The notes beneath the pieces are model-generated. The model was given only the letters and a program-made list of their open reading frames with translations, was not told the DNA's origin and did not search any database. Made by a program: the position numbers and the translations under genes. A DNA stretch of 36,232 nucleotides from Deltaproteobacteria bacterium (lineage in GTDB: Bacteria > Myxococcota > Myxococcia > Myxococcales > SZAS-1), in NCBI GenBank assembly GCA_018266075.1, contig JAFEBB010000075.1, positions 1 through 36,232 of the forward strand, given 5' to 3'. Below are positions 8,066 to 15,332 of this stretch, in pieces (position 1 is the first letter of the stretch; each line of letters begins with the position of its first letter).

Positions 8066-9292
8066 TCACGGCACGCGCCGGAACGTGCCCTTGGCGTCGA
8101 ACGTGTCGCTGAAAGCCTTCAGCGACACGTACGCGCCGTAGCGCTGGAGCACGTGGTACACGGTGCTCCACGTCGTCTGCTGGTCGGCGTACGCGCCGCT
8201 CTCGAGCAGCACCTTCAGGCTCTCCGCGGGCGGCCGCACCGGTAGCGCGAAGCGCTTGGCCTTCATCTTCTCCGACAGCTCGTACACGTAGTCGCCCGTG
8301 GTGAAGCCGCGGATCTGCGCGACGCGCCCGTCGTCGAAGAGCTGGCCCGAGTTGTAGACGAGCGAGGCGAGAATGAACTGGTCGGCGCCATCGCGCATGG
8401 AGAGGCTCGCGCGCTGCTTGGCCAATAGCAGCTTCTCGCAGCGCTCCTTCTCGTAGACCCACATCACGGTCGTGCCGAGCACCGCCTCCGCGAACTTGAA
8501 GTTGCGCGTGAGGTACGGCTGCCCGTTCTGCCAGCTGACGATGTTCCCGAGGTTCGTGGCGAACTGCGCGTCGAGCTGCTGAACCAGCTCCGGGTAGAGC
8601 TTGAAGCCGGTGGCGATGTCGTCGAGGCCGATGCCCAGCACCGGGTGGATGTCGTCGAGCTCGGCTTGCTTCTCGCGCAGCAGGATCGCGCCGCCCTCGG
8701 CGATGAAGGTGACGGCGATCTCCTGGTCGCTGACGCGAATCTTCGAGCCGTGCGCCGCGAGGTACGCGTTGGCCGTGGTCGCCGCGCCGTGCGCGGTGCG
8801 CATCAGCGTGGCCTCGTAGGGTGCGGTGTCCCACTTGCCGTCGAAGTAGCCGAAGTAGCGCTTGGGAAAGACGCCCGAGCGCACGTACGTCTCGAGCTTG
8901 AACGCCTCGTAGTCGATGACCTCGCGCTCGATCTCGCTCGCTGTCATCGGAAACAGCCCGCCATCGGTCGCGAGGGCGCGCTTGTCCTCGAGGTTCTGCG
9001 CGATCTGCAATCGAAGCGCGTCGTCGATGTCGGTGGACTTGGCGCCGAGGCCGTCGAGCTTCTTGGCCGTGGCGCGCGCGGACTGCTTCAGGTGCTTCAA
9101 CAGCGCGGCTTCGGCGCTGCCGTCGTTCACGAACGCGCGCAGGTCCGCGGCGATCACCGCATCCGGCTCCGAGTCCGCGAGCGTGGGACGCCCCGCGTCG
9201 ACGGGCCCCGGCGACGGCGCGGTTCCCGCCTGCGCAACCAGCGCCACACCACACACGCCGATGATCGTCGCCAGTGGCCGAAGGGCTCGCAT
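8066..9292 (-). CDS. exported hypothetical protein (408 aa)
   Basis: No family recognised. Residues 1-22 are a signal peptide (LATIIGVCGVALVAQAG), so it acts in the periplasm or at the surface. The mature part is largely helical, with notable segments VIDYEAFKLETYVRSG, KRYFGYFDGKWDTAPYEAT, SDQEIAVTFIAEGGAILL and FILASLVYNSGQL. The glutamate-bearing and YNSGQ segments faintly recall lysozyme-like enzymes, but no motif set is complete and I do not assign that function. No good ribosome site precedes ATG 9292. The start lies only 20 nt after the U-tract of the strong terminator of the gene upstream, so its promoter must overlap that hairpin or be reached by readthrough. Confidence 0.75.
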   Translation of the reverse strand: MRALRPLATIIGVCGVALVAQAGTAPSPGPVDAGRPTLADSEPDAVIAADLRAFVNDGSAEAALLKHLKQSARATAKKLDGLGAKSTDIDDALRLQIAQNLEDKRALATDGGLFPMTASEIEREVIDYEAFKLETYVRSGVFPKRYFGYFDGKWDTAPYEATLMRTAHGAATTANAYLAAHGSKIRVSDQEIAVTFIAEGGAILLREKQAELDDIHPVLGIGLDDIATGFKLYPELVQQLDAQFATNLGNIVSWQNGQPYLTRNFKFAEAVLGTTVMWVYEKERCEKLLLAKQRASLSMRDGADQFILASLVYNSGQLFDDGRVAQIRGFTTGDYVYELSEKMKAKRFALPVRPPAESLKVLLESGAYADQQTTWSTVYHVLQRYGAYVSLKAFSDTFDAKGTFRRVP

Positions 9293-9312
9293 CCGCGAAC
9301 CATCATGGCGCG

Positions 9313-9352
9313 AAAAAAAACGCCGCGCTGCCCAGGGCGGGGAGCGCGGCGT
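9313..9352 (-). terminator. strong intrinsic terminator
   Basis: On the minus strand a perfect 10-bp stem (ACGCCGCGCT / AGCGCGGCGT; plus-strand arms 9320-9329 and 9343-9352) with a 13-nt loop is followed directly by eight U residues (the A run at 9313-9320). This is the clearest intrinsic terminator in the window. It ends the Cys-rich lipoprotein gene at 9377-10507 and sits just before the start of the next minus-strand gene. Confidence 0.92.
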
Positions 9353-9376
9353 CCAAGCTGCTCGACCTCGTTTCGA

Positions 9377-10507
9377 CTACGGGCAGATGCCGTTGGCGCA
9401 GGTGCCGCCGCAGCAGTCGCTGTCGGCGGTGCAGGTCGCGCCGCCGAAGCCGCAGCCGTCGGTGCCGCAGTAGTTGAAGAAGCACGAGCCCGTGCAGCAC
9501 TCCGAGTTGCTGGTGCAGTTCAGGCCGTCCTGCAGGCAGGAGCCGGTGGTGCCCGTGGTGTTGCCGCTGTTCGTGCCCGTGGTGGCCGAGGTGCCCGTGG
9601 TGTTGCTGGCCGACGTCGACGACGTGCCGGTGGTGCCCGTGCCCGACTGCGAGCAGAGGTTCCACGAATCCGACACGCACCAGAACGCCGAGTTGCTCTG
9701 GCCGTTGGTGTCGTAGATGTGGTGGCAGTGCCACTGGCCGGAGCCGTCGCACTGGGTGCCGTCGACGGCGTTCGCGACGTTGTTGCAGTCGCCCGCGCAG
9801 TAGCAGCCGCCGTTGTCGAACATCACGTAGCTGCCGTCGGGGCAGTTGGTGGGCGCGTTGTTGGGGCTGCACTGCGAGCCCAGGCCGCAGTCCGGCGGAC
9901 CGGCGGAGCAGGTGTTGAAGGTCTGGCCCAGGGTCCACGCGCCGTTGCAGCTGCCCGAGCTGCCCGTGGTGGCGTTGGTGCTGGAGCTGGTCGAGGTGGA
10001 GCTGGTGGTGGTCGTGGCGCTGGTGCCCGTGGTCACGTTCGTGCCGGTGGTGTTCGACGCGCTCGTGCCGTTGGTCGCCGAGGTGCCCGTGGTGACGTTG
10101 GTGCCCGTGGTGTTCGACGCGCTGGTGGCGCTGGTGCCGTTCGTGGCGCTCGTGCCGTTGGTCGCGCTGGTGCCGTTGGTCGAGCTCGTCGACGTGGTGG
10201 CGCTGGTGCCGCTGGTGTTCGTCGCGCTCGTGCCGTTGGTGCTCGTGCCGTTGGTGCTGCTCGTGCCCGAGTTGTTGCCGCTGCCGTTGCCGCTGGCGAA
10301 GGAGCACACGCCGAGGACGCACTGCTGGTTGGCGAGGCAGGTCTGGCAGGCGCCGCCGTTCTGGCCGCAGGTCTGCTGGGCGGCGGGCTGGCAGGCGTTG
10401 TTGGCGTCGCAGCAGCCGGTGCAGTTGCTGGGGCCGCAGGTCTTCCCGCAGCCGATGGCCAGAAGGCTCAGCATCGCCGTGGCCGCGGCGAGGACTCGAA
10501 GGTTCAT
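9377..10507 (-). CDS. Cys-rich lipoprotein with Asn-Gly-Thr-rich stalk
   Basis: A 376-aa predicted lipoprotein; the signal peptide ends SLLAIGC, with Cys20 lipidated. Residues about 20-70 are a dense Cys module (CGKTCGPSNCTGCC, CQTCLANQQC). Residues about 72-185 are a stalk of repeated NGTSAT-type hexamers containing about 14 N-x-S/T sequons. Residues about 187-290 are a second Cys-bearing domain with Trp and His (WHCHHIYDTNG, NSAFWCVSDSWNLC). After a short second Thr/Gly/Asn linker, two disulfide-knot-like repeats close the protein (CTSNSECCTGSC, CTADSDCCGGTC). The start is supported by GGGGAG before ATG 10507. It is transcribed alone, ending at the terminator 9313-9352. A surface adhesin or structural role is plausible; no enzyme motif is seen. 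Confidence 0.85.
   Translation of the reverse strand: MNLRVLAAATAMLSLLAIGCGKTCGPSNCTGCCDANNACQPAAQQTCGQNGGACQTCLANQQCVLGVCSFASGNGSGNNSGTSSTNGTSTNGTSATNTSGTSATTSTSSTNGTSATNGTSATNGTSATSASNTTGTNVTTGTSATNGTSASNTTGTNVTTGTSATTTTSSTSTSSSTNATTGSSGSCNGAWTLGQTFNTCSAGPPDCGLGSQCSPNNAPTNCPDGSYVMFDNGGCYCAGDCNNVANAVDGTQCDGSGQWHCHHIYDTNGQSNSAFWCVSDSWNLCSQSGTGTTGTSSTSASNTTGTSATTGTNSGNTTGTTGSCLQDGLNCTSNSECCTGSCFFNYCGTDGCGFGGATCTADSDCCGGTCANGICP
9955..10290 (-). repeat. repeated NGTSAT-type stalk coding sequence
   Basis: Imperfect 18-bp units (for example GTGCCGTTGGTCGCGCTG on plus) code for NGTSAT hexamers. A longer block, coding SASNTTGTNVTTGTSAT, occurs twice in succession around 10020-10125 with only a few base differences, which points to duplication inside the gene. 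Confidence 0.8.
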
Positions 10508-10557
10508 GGTCTCCCCAATCTGGAAAAGGCGGCGCACCTTGGACCGAAGTTCACTCT

Positions 10558-10578
10558 GGGTCAACTGACCCAATTGGG
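10558..10578. promoter_or_regulatory. two overlapping palindromes between divergent genes
   Basis: GGGTCAACTGACCC (10558-10571; 6-bp arms, 2-nt centre) runs straight into CCCAATTGGG (10569-10578; perfect 10-bp palindrome), sharing CCC. They lie in the 172-bp gap between the divergent starts at 10507 (minus) and 10680 (plus). This looks like a double operator for a dimeric regulator. No regulator gene is adjacent, so its identity is unknown. Confidence 0.4.
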
Positions 10579-10679
10579 CGGTCGAACTTTCCAACTCGGC
10601 GCGTCCCCGAGCGGGCCACCAGCCTCTGAAATAGGTCCCGCGGCCGCCGCGTAGTGCGTCCATCTTCCCGGGGAATCCC

Positions 10680-11210
10680 ATGTCGCTCGCCCGCCGCCTC
10701 ACGCTCGCCGCCGCCGCCTCGCTCTTCCTCGCGCCGGCCATCGCCTTCGCCGCCGACGACCACGTCGACGCCAGCCTTCACGCGGGCTCGGTGAACGCGG
10801 AGCTGAGCACCCACGCGGACAAGGTCGACACCGACGTGACGCCCTACCCCGGCGCGCGCCGCATCGAGAAGGACGAGGACGGCGATGGCTCGCTGATGCT
10901 CTCGCTGATGAGCGGCGCCAAGGGCCTCAAGCTCAGCCTCGCGAAGTACACGACGAAGGACGCGCCCGAGAAGGTCATCGCCTTCTACAAGACCGAGCTC
11001 GCCAAGCGCGGCGCGGTGACCGTGTGCGACGCCAAGAACGCGAAGAGCGAGGCGTGCAGCGGCGACGGCGTGCACTCCAGCGACGACGACAAGAGCGTCG
11101 AGCTCCGCGTGGGCACCAAGGACAACCAGCGCGTGGTGGCGGTCACGCCCAAAGACAAGGGAACCGAGCTCGTGCTGCTCCGCCTGGAGCTGCCCGGCTC
11201 CACCAAGTAG
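10680..11210 (+). CDS. exported hypothetical protein (176 aa)
   Basis: The signal peptide is clear: MSLARRLTLAAAASLFLAP then AIAFA before ADDH, so the mature protein is periplasmic or secreted. The mature part has a short acidic N-terminus, a VTPYPGARRIEKDEDG segment, then a helix-strand pattern KYTTKDAPEKVIAFYKTELAKRG. The combination of a YPGA motif, a thermodynamically plausible strand and a helix containing VIAFYKTEL recurs in uncharacterised deltaproteobacterial exported proteins; no function is known to me. Two cysteines (CDAKNAKSEAC) may form a disulfide. GGGGAA precedes the ATG. A small inverted repeat CGGAA-GAA-TTCCG directly follows the stop (11211-11223) but lacks a T run. Confidence 0.8.
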   Translation: MSLARRLTLAAAASLFLAPAIAFAADDHVDASLHAGSVNAELSTHADKVDTDVTPYPGARRIEKDEDGDGSLMLSLMSGAKGLKLSLAKYTTKDAPEKVIAFYKTELAKRGAVTVCDAKNAKSEACSGDGVHSSDDDKSVELRVGTKDNQRVVAVTPKDKGTELVLLRLELPGSTK

Positions 11211-11298
11211 CGGAAGAATTCCGCGCGGCAATCGTTCGACTTGCAGGACGGCCCCGGGACGCGCACTGATTGTGCCCTCCCTTCAACGAGGCCGACCC

Positions 11299-12339
11299 AT
11301 GATCGAGACCCGCGCCTACGCCGCCTTCGCCGCCGACAAGCCGCTCGCGCCCTGGACGCTGAGCCGCCGCGAGCCGCTCGCGAACGACGTGGTCATCGAC
11401 ATCCTCTTCTCCGGCATCTGCCACTCCGACCTGCACACCGTGCGCAGCGAGTGGCGCGACGTGGACTACCCGCTCGTCCCCGGCCACGAGATCTTGGGCA
11501 AGGTGAGCCGTGTGGGCAGCGGCGTGACCAGGTTCAAGGTCGGCGACCTCGCGGCCGTGGGCTGCATGGTCGATTCGTGCCGCACCTGCTCGTCGTGCCA
11601 GGACGGGCTCGAGCAGTACTGCGACGCCGGCATGATCCAGACCTACGGCAGCAAGGACGCCGACGGACGCATCACGCAGGGCGGCTACGCCACGAACATC
11701 GTCGTCGACGAGAAGTACGTGCTGCGCGCGCCCACCAACATCGCGCCCGAGCGCGTGGCCCCGCTGCTCTGCGCCGGCATCACCACCTACTCGCCGCTGC
11801 GGCACTGGAAGGTCGGAAAGGGCTCGCGCGTGGCGGTGCTCGGGCTGGGCGGCCTGGGCCACATGGCGGTGAAGATCGCCCACGCCATGGGCGCCGAGGT
11901 GACCATGCTCAGCGGCACGGCGAGCAAGCAGGCCGATGCCAAGAAGCTGGGCGCGCACGAGTTCGTGCTCACCTCCGACAAGGCCGCGGTGAAGCGCTCG
12001 GCCAAGCGCTTCGACCTCATCATCGACACCGTGTCCGGCAAGCACGACCTGCCGACGTTCCTCGGGATGCTCAAGCTCGACGGCAAGCTGGTGGTCGTCG
12101 GCGCTTCGCCGGAGCCGCTGGAGCTGCCGCTCTTCCCGCTCATCTTCAACCGGCGCAGCATCTCCGGCTCGCTCATTGGCGGCATCGCCGAGACGCAGGA
12201 GATGCTCGACTTCTGCAGCCAGCACGAGCTCGGCGCGGACGTCGAGGTCATCGAGCCGTCGCAGATCAACCAGGCGTACGAGCGGCTGCTCAAGAGCGAC
12301 GTGCGCTACCGGTTCGTGATCGACACCGGCAAGCTGTGA
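11299..12339 (+). CDS. zinc-dependent NAD(P)H alcohol dehydrogenase (YahK/CAD type)
   Basis: A 346-aa medium-chain dehydrogenase that should reduce aldehydes or oxidise primary alcohols in the cytoplasm. Catalytic zinc ligands are visible: Cys41 in GICHSDLH and His63-Glu64 in VPGHE. The structural zinc site is complete: Cys94, Cys97, Cys100 and Cys108 in CRTCSSCQDGLEQYC. The Rossmann fingerprint is GLGGLGHMAVKIA. The GYATNIVVDEKYVLR stretch and overall pattern match the cinnamyl-alcohol-dehydrogenase-like subgroup of E. coli YahK/Ahr, which favours NADPH and broad aldehydes; substrate cannot be read from sequence. I start at ATG 11299 since MIETRAYAAF matches family starts; a short upstream extension is possible but unlikely. 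The DUF1460 gene follows after 21 bp. Confidence 0.93.
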   Translation: MIETRAYAAFAADKPLAPWTLSRREPLANDVVIDILFSGICHSDLHTVRSEWRDVDYPLVPGHEILGKVSRVGSGVTRFKVGDLAAVGCMVDSCRTCSSCQDGLEQYCDAGMIQTYGSKDADGRITQGGYATNIVVDEKYVLRAPTNIAPERVAPLLCAGITTYSPLRHWKVGKGSRVAVLGLGGLGHMAVKIAHAMGAEVTMLSGTASKQADAKKLGAHEFVLTSDKAAVKRSAKRFDLIIDTVSGKHDLPTFLGMLKLDGKLVVVGASPEPLELPLFPLIFNRRSISGSLIGGIAETQEMLDFCSQHELGADVEVIEPSQINQAYERLLKSDVRYRFVIDTGKL

Positions 12340-12360
12340 AGTTTGTGCGAGGATCGCGCC

Positions 12361-13227
12361 ATGGTTCTGCTCCTCCTCGCCCTCGCTGCTGCGCCCGCCG
12401 CGCCCGCGCCCGCGTGCGTGACCCAGATGAGCCGCCCGCAGCTCGACGGACTGGTGAAGAAGCTGCACGCGATGCCGGACTTCACCTCGCGCATCGACGC
12501 GGCGTCGGCGGCGTTCCTCACCACGCCGTACGTGAATGACCCGCTCGGCGAGGGCCCGGGCGCGACGCCAGATCCCGACCCGACGGTGCGCTACGACGGC
12601 GTGGACTGCGTGACCTACGTGGAAGAGGTGCTGGCGATCTCCCAGGCGCCGTCGATCGACGAGGCGGAAAAGCTGTTGCAACATATTCGTTATGTCGGCG
12701 ACCAGGTGGCGTACACGGATCGCAACCACTTCATGGAGTCGGAGTGGATTCCGAGCAATGAGAAGAAGGGCTTCGTGAAGAACGTGACCGCGCAGGTCGG
12801 CGGCGCGGACGTGATTCACGATGTGCGCACCTTCTCGCCCGGGCAGTGGAAGGACCGCACCGACGCGAAGCAGCTCGAGGCGCTGCCGGAGAATCGGCGG
12901 CCGCTGGGGAAGTTCGACCTGGTGGCGCTGCCGCTGGACAAGGTCGAGGCGCACGCCGCGGCGATTCCCGAGGGCGCGATCGTGGTGGTGGCGCACAAGA
13001 GCGACGACAAGACGTCGAACCGGTACAGCCACCTGGGCTTCGTGGTGCGTCACGACGGGCAGGTGTTCGTGCGGCACGCGTCGAGCCTGAAGAAGCAGGT
13101 CATTGAGGACACGCTCGCTGAGTTCGTGGCGAAGAATCGCAAATATAAGGATTGGCCGGTGAGCGGGTTCGTGTTCCTGCAGCCGCTGGCGCCGACGGCC
13201 GGGGCGAAGAGCGCGTCGGCGAAGTGA
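12361..13227 (+). CDS. DUF1460 family, N-acetylmuramoyl-L-alanine amidase-like
   Basis: A 288-aa exported protein of the DUF1460 family (NlpC/P60-like fold), whose studied member in Salmonella is a peptidoglycan amidase. Residues 1-18 are a short Leu/Ala-rich signal peptide. Family features are present: TTPYVNDPLGEGPG near 54-67, the catalytic Cys83 in VDCVTYVEEVLA, ESEWIPSNE, and a candidate catalytic His224 in RYSHLGFVV. Length fits the family. I chose ATG 12361; an in-frame TTG at 12343 is less likely. It follows the alcohol dehydrogenase by 21 bp, and the next gene's GTG overlaps its TGA (GTGA), so the three are probably one transcript. Role: cleavage or recycling of wall peptide amide bonds in the periplasm. 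Confidence 0.88.
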   Translation: MVLLLLALAAAPAAPAPACVTQMSRPQLDGLVKKLHAMPDFTSRIDAASAAFLTTPYVNDPLGEGPGATPDPDPTVRYDGVDCVTYVEEVLAISQAPSIDEAEKLLQHIRYVGDQVAYTDRNHFMESEWIPSNEKKGFVKNVTAQVGGADVIHDVRTFSPGQWKDRTDAKQLEALPENRRPLGKFDLVALPLDKVEAHAAAIPEGAIVVVAHKSDDKTSNRYSHLGFVVRHDGQVFVRHASSLKKQVIEDTLAEFVAKNRKYKDWPVSGFVFLQPLAPTAGAKSASAK

Positions 13228-13661
13228 GCGTGGACGCCTCGCGCACGCAGATCGTCGCCGTGCTCGGATGCGTGGCGGTCATGGGCGGAGGCGCGCTCGC
13301 AGTGCAGCGCTGGCCCGCAACCCTCAACGACTTCCGCGCGTGCCACACCGACGCCGAGTGCGGCCTCGCGCCTGGCTGTCATCCCAGCCCCATCGCCATC
13401 GCCAAGCGCAGCGCCTGGAACGCCTTCCGCAGCGATTGCCACTGCGGCCCGTGCCGCTTCGCCGCGAGCGCCAAGGCCCCGGCCGATGCGTGGAAGGCGT
13501 GGGCCTCGCAGGTCATCGAGCGCAAGCAGCTCTGCCCCGACGATCCGTCGACCGCGTCGATCGTGTGCGAGAAGCCGACCGGGACCGTTTGCAGCACCGT
13601 GTCGAACGTGTGCGTGATGCTCGAGCCGGAGCAGGCGGGCGCCGCTCGCAAACGAAAGTAG
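13224..13661 (+). CDS. membrane-anchored Cys-rich hypothetical protein (145 aa)
   Basis: No family recognised. The N-terminus has one hydrophobic segment (IVAVLGCVAVMGGGALAV, residues about 9-26), probably an uncleaved anchor, followed by an outside domain with about eight cysteines: CHTDAECGLAPGCHP, CHCGPC, then single Cys at KQLC, IVC, TVC and NVC. The pattern suggests a small disulfide-stabilised periplasmic domain. I chose GTG 13224, whose last two bases overlap the TGA of the upstream gene (GTGA), a usual sign of translational coupling; a GTG at 13230 is the alternative. Context suggests it works with or is at least co-expressed with the DUF1460 amidase. Only 15 bases separate it from the convergent response regulator. 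Confidence 0.75.
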   Translation: MSVDASRTQIVAVLGCVAVMGGGALAVQRWPATLNDFRACHTDAECGLAPGCHPSPIAIAKRSAWNAFRSDCHCGPCRFAASAKAPADAWKAWASQVIERKQLCPDDPSTASIVCEKPTGTVCSTVSNVCVMLEPEQAGAARKRK

Positions 13662-13676
13662 ATCAATACAATCGAC

Positions 13677-14102
13677 TCACGAGCTCTCATGACTCATGAG
13701 CACCTGCCCGCCGCGCCCCTCGGTCGCCCCCGGCGCCCGCCGCTCCTCCAGCGCCAGGTTGAGCACCCGAAACAGCGCCGAGAGCTGAAACGGCTTCGCC
13801 AGGTAGTACGGCGTGCCCACGCGCGACGCGACCTCCCGCAGATCCGCCACCCCGCTCGCGAGCACGATGGGGATCTCCTCCAACCCGCAGTCGTGCACGA
13901 CCATGCGATAGGCCATGCCTGGCCCGTCGAGCTGCGGCATCTCCACGTCGAGCAGCACCACGTCCGGCCGGCGCTCCGTCAGACGAGCGAGCCCGTCCTC
14001 GCCGTCATGTGCCACGCGCACCTCGTGGCCCTCCTGCGCCAACACCTCCGCGAGAAGTTCGGCGAGGTCGAGGTCATCATCGACGATGAGCAGATCGGCC
14101 AT
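13677..14102 (-). CDS. single-domain response regulator
   Basis: A 141-aa stand-alone receiver (CheY-like) with no output domain. Asp8-Asp9-Asp10 form the acidic pocket, Asp52 in VVLLDVEMPQLDG is the phospho-acceptor, Ser in VLASG is the switch residue, and the conserved Lys is in YYLAKPF. The C-terminal 20 residues are a short low-complexity tail. The start at ATG 14102 gives the standard MADLLIVDDD receiver start. It is divergent from the histidine kinase at 14166 with only 63 bp between starts, so the two probably form one signalling pathway. With no DNA-binding domain it must act by protein contact or pass the phosphate on. Confidence 0.92.
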   Translation of the reverse strand: MADLLIVDDDLDLAELLAEVLAQEGHEVRVAHDGEDGLARLTERRPDVVLLDVEMPQLDGPGMAYRMVVHDCGLEEIPIVLASGVADLREVASRVGTPYYLAKPFQLSALFRVLNLALEERRAPGATEGRGGQVLMSHESS

Positions 14103-14116
14103 GGGACGCTGGCAAC

Positions 14117-14133
14117 TTGGCAACGGCGCTGCT
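14117..14133 (+). promoter_or_regulatory. candidate sigma-54 promoter of the histidine kinase
   Basis: TTGGCA at 14117-14122, then TGCT at 14130-14133, keep the required GG-N10-GC spacing (GG 14119-14120, GC 14131-14132) and match most of the sigma-54 consensus TTGGCAC...TTGCW. Transcription would begin near 14143, about 22 nt before the kinase ATG. GG-N10-GC is common by chance in such GC-rich DNA, so this is only a candidate. Confidence 0.35.
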
Positions 14134-14165
14134 TGCGCGACACCCAGCGTGCCTAACTTCGCCGC

Positions 14166-15332
14166 ATGAAGCTGGGCCCCGTCGCGAAGTTCTTCCGGAC
14201 GCGCCGCAAGTCCGCCCGGGAGCCCGCGCCCGCGCCGCACGACTCGGCGAGCTTCCGCTCCGCGCTCCTCCAGGCCATGACCGAGGCCTCGGCCGACGGC
14301 ATCCTCGTCGTCTCGCCAGAAGGGCAAATCCTCTCGGTCAACAGCCAGATGGTCGAGCAATGGAGCCTGCCGCCGGAGATCGTCCAGGCGGGCTCCGACG
14401 AGCTGGCGCTCGCGTCGGTGGTCGAACGCGTGGCGGACTCCGAAGCCTTCCTGGCCAAGATTCGCCACCTCTACGCCAACCCCGACGAGCGCAGCTGGGA
14501 CGAGATCACCCTCAAGACGGGCCGCATACTCGAGCGCTACAGCGCGCCGGTGGTCGGCGTCGACGGCACGCGCTACGGCCGCATCTGGTTCTTCCGCGAC
14601 GTCACCGCGCGAAAGGAGGCCGAGGAGCTGCTGGAGAAGCTGCGCAAGGAGTTCGCGGCCTCGATCGTCCATGACCTGCGCGCGCCAATCCAAACCATTT
14701 TGTTACAAACGAACCTGTTCCTGCGATCGGCGGTGGACGGCAAGGTCGAGGTGCAGGAGGCGGCGCTGCGGCGCATCGAGAAGCAGACGTTGCAGCTCGC
14801 GCGCATGACCACCGATCTCCTCGACACGACGGCCGTGGACCTGCGGCGACTGCGGCTGGAGCTCGAGGCGTTTGCGCTCACCGAGCTCGCCAGCGACACC
14901 ATCGAGGACTTCAAGCCGCTGTTGATGCGGCACCTCATCGAGCTCAAGTCCGATGCGCAGACACCGCCCGTGCGCGCCGATCGCCACCGCATCGCGCAGG
15001 TGCTGGTGAACCTGCTCACCAACGCGGCGTCGTACTCGCCGGATGGCACGGCGATCGAGGTGAGCGTGAAGCCGAGCGACGGCGGCGTGGAGCTCTCGGT
15101 TCACGATCAAGGCGCAGGCATTCCGGAGACCGAGCTGCCGCATGTCTTCGATCGCTTCTTCCGCAGCGAACACACGCGCTCCAAGGTGCCTGGCCACGGG
15201 CTGGGGCTCTACGTGGCGCGCGCGTTCGTGGAGGCGCACGGTGGCCACATCATCGCGGAGAGCGCGCCGAACGAGGGGAGCACGTTCCGGTTCTGGCTGC
15301 CGGCCGCGACTCCCGCCCCTGCGCCGCACTGA
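14166..15332 (+). CDS. soluble PAS-domain sensor histidine kinase
   Basis: A 388-aa kinase without signal peptide or membrane spans, so it senses an internal signal or a partner. Residues about 28-150 are a PAS domain (ADGILVVSPEGQILSVNSQM, YGRIWFFRDVTARKEAEE). The HisKA domain follows with phospho-acceptor His169 in SIVHDLRAPIQ. The catalytic domain has the N box VNLLTNAASYSPDG, G1 DQGAGIP, the F box FDRFFRSE and G2 GHGLGLYVARAFVEAHGG. All residues needed for kinase activity are seen. Likely partner: the divergent receiver at 13677-14102, which lacks an output domain. Its TGA is immediately followed by the stop of the minus-strand gene at 15333 (TGATCA junction), with no space for a terminator. 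Confidence 0.93.
   Translation: MKLGPVAKFFRTRRKSAREPAPAPHDSASFRSALLQAMTEASADGILVVSPEGQILSVNSQMVEQWSLPPEIVQAGSDELALASVVERVADSEAFLAKIRHLYANPDERSWDEITLKTGRILERYSAPVVGVDGTRYGRIWFFRDVTARKEAEELLEKLRKEFAASIVHDLRAPIQTILLQTNLFLRSAVDGKVEVQEAALRRIEKQTLQLARMTTDLLDTTAVDLRRLRLELEAFALTELASDTIEDFKPLLMRHLIELKSDAQTPPVRADRHRIAQVLVNLLTNAASYSPDGTAIEVSVKPSDGGVELSVHDQGAGIPETELPHVFDRFFRSEHTRSKVPGHGLGLYVARAFVEAHGGHIIAESAPNEGSTFRFWLPAATPAPAPH

Noticed and set aside
8066-9292. Lysozyme or lytic-transglycosylase function for the 408-aa protein
   Set aside because: Only faint resemblance around AEGGAILL and YNSGQ; the ordered motif set of those enzymes is missing.
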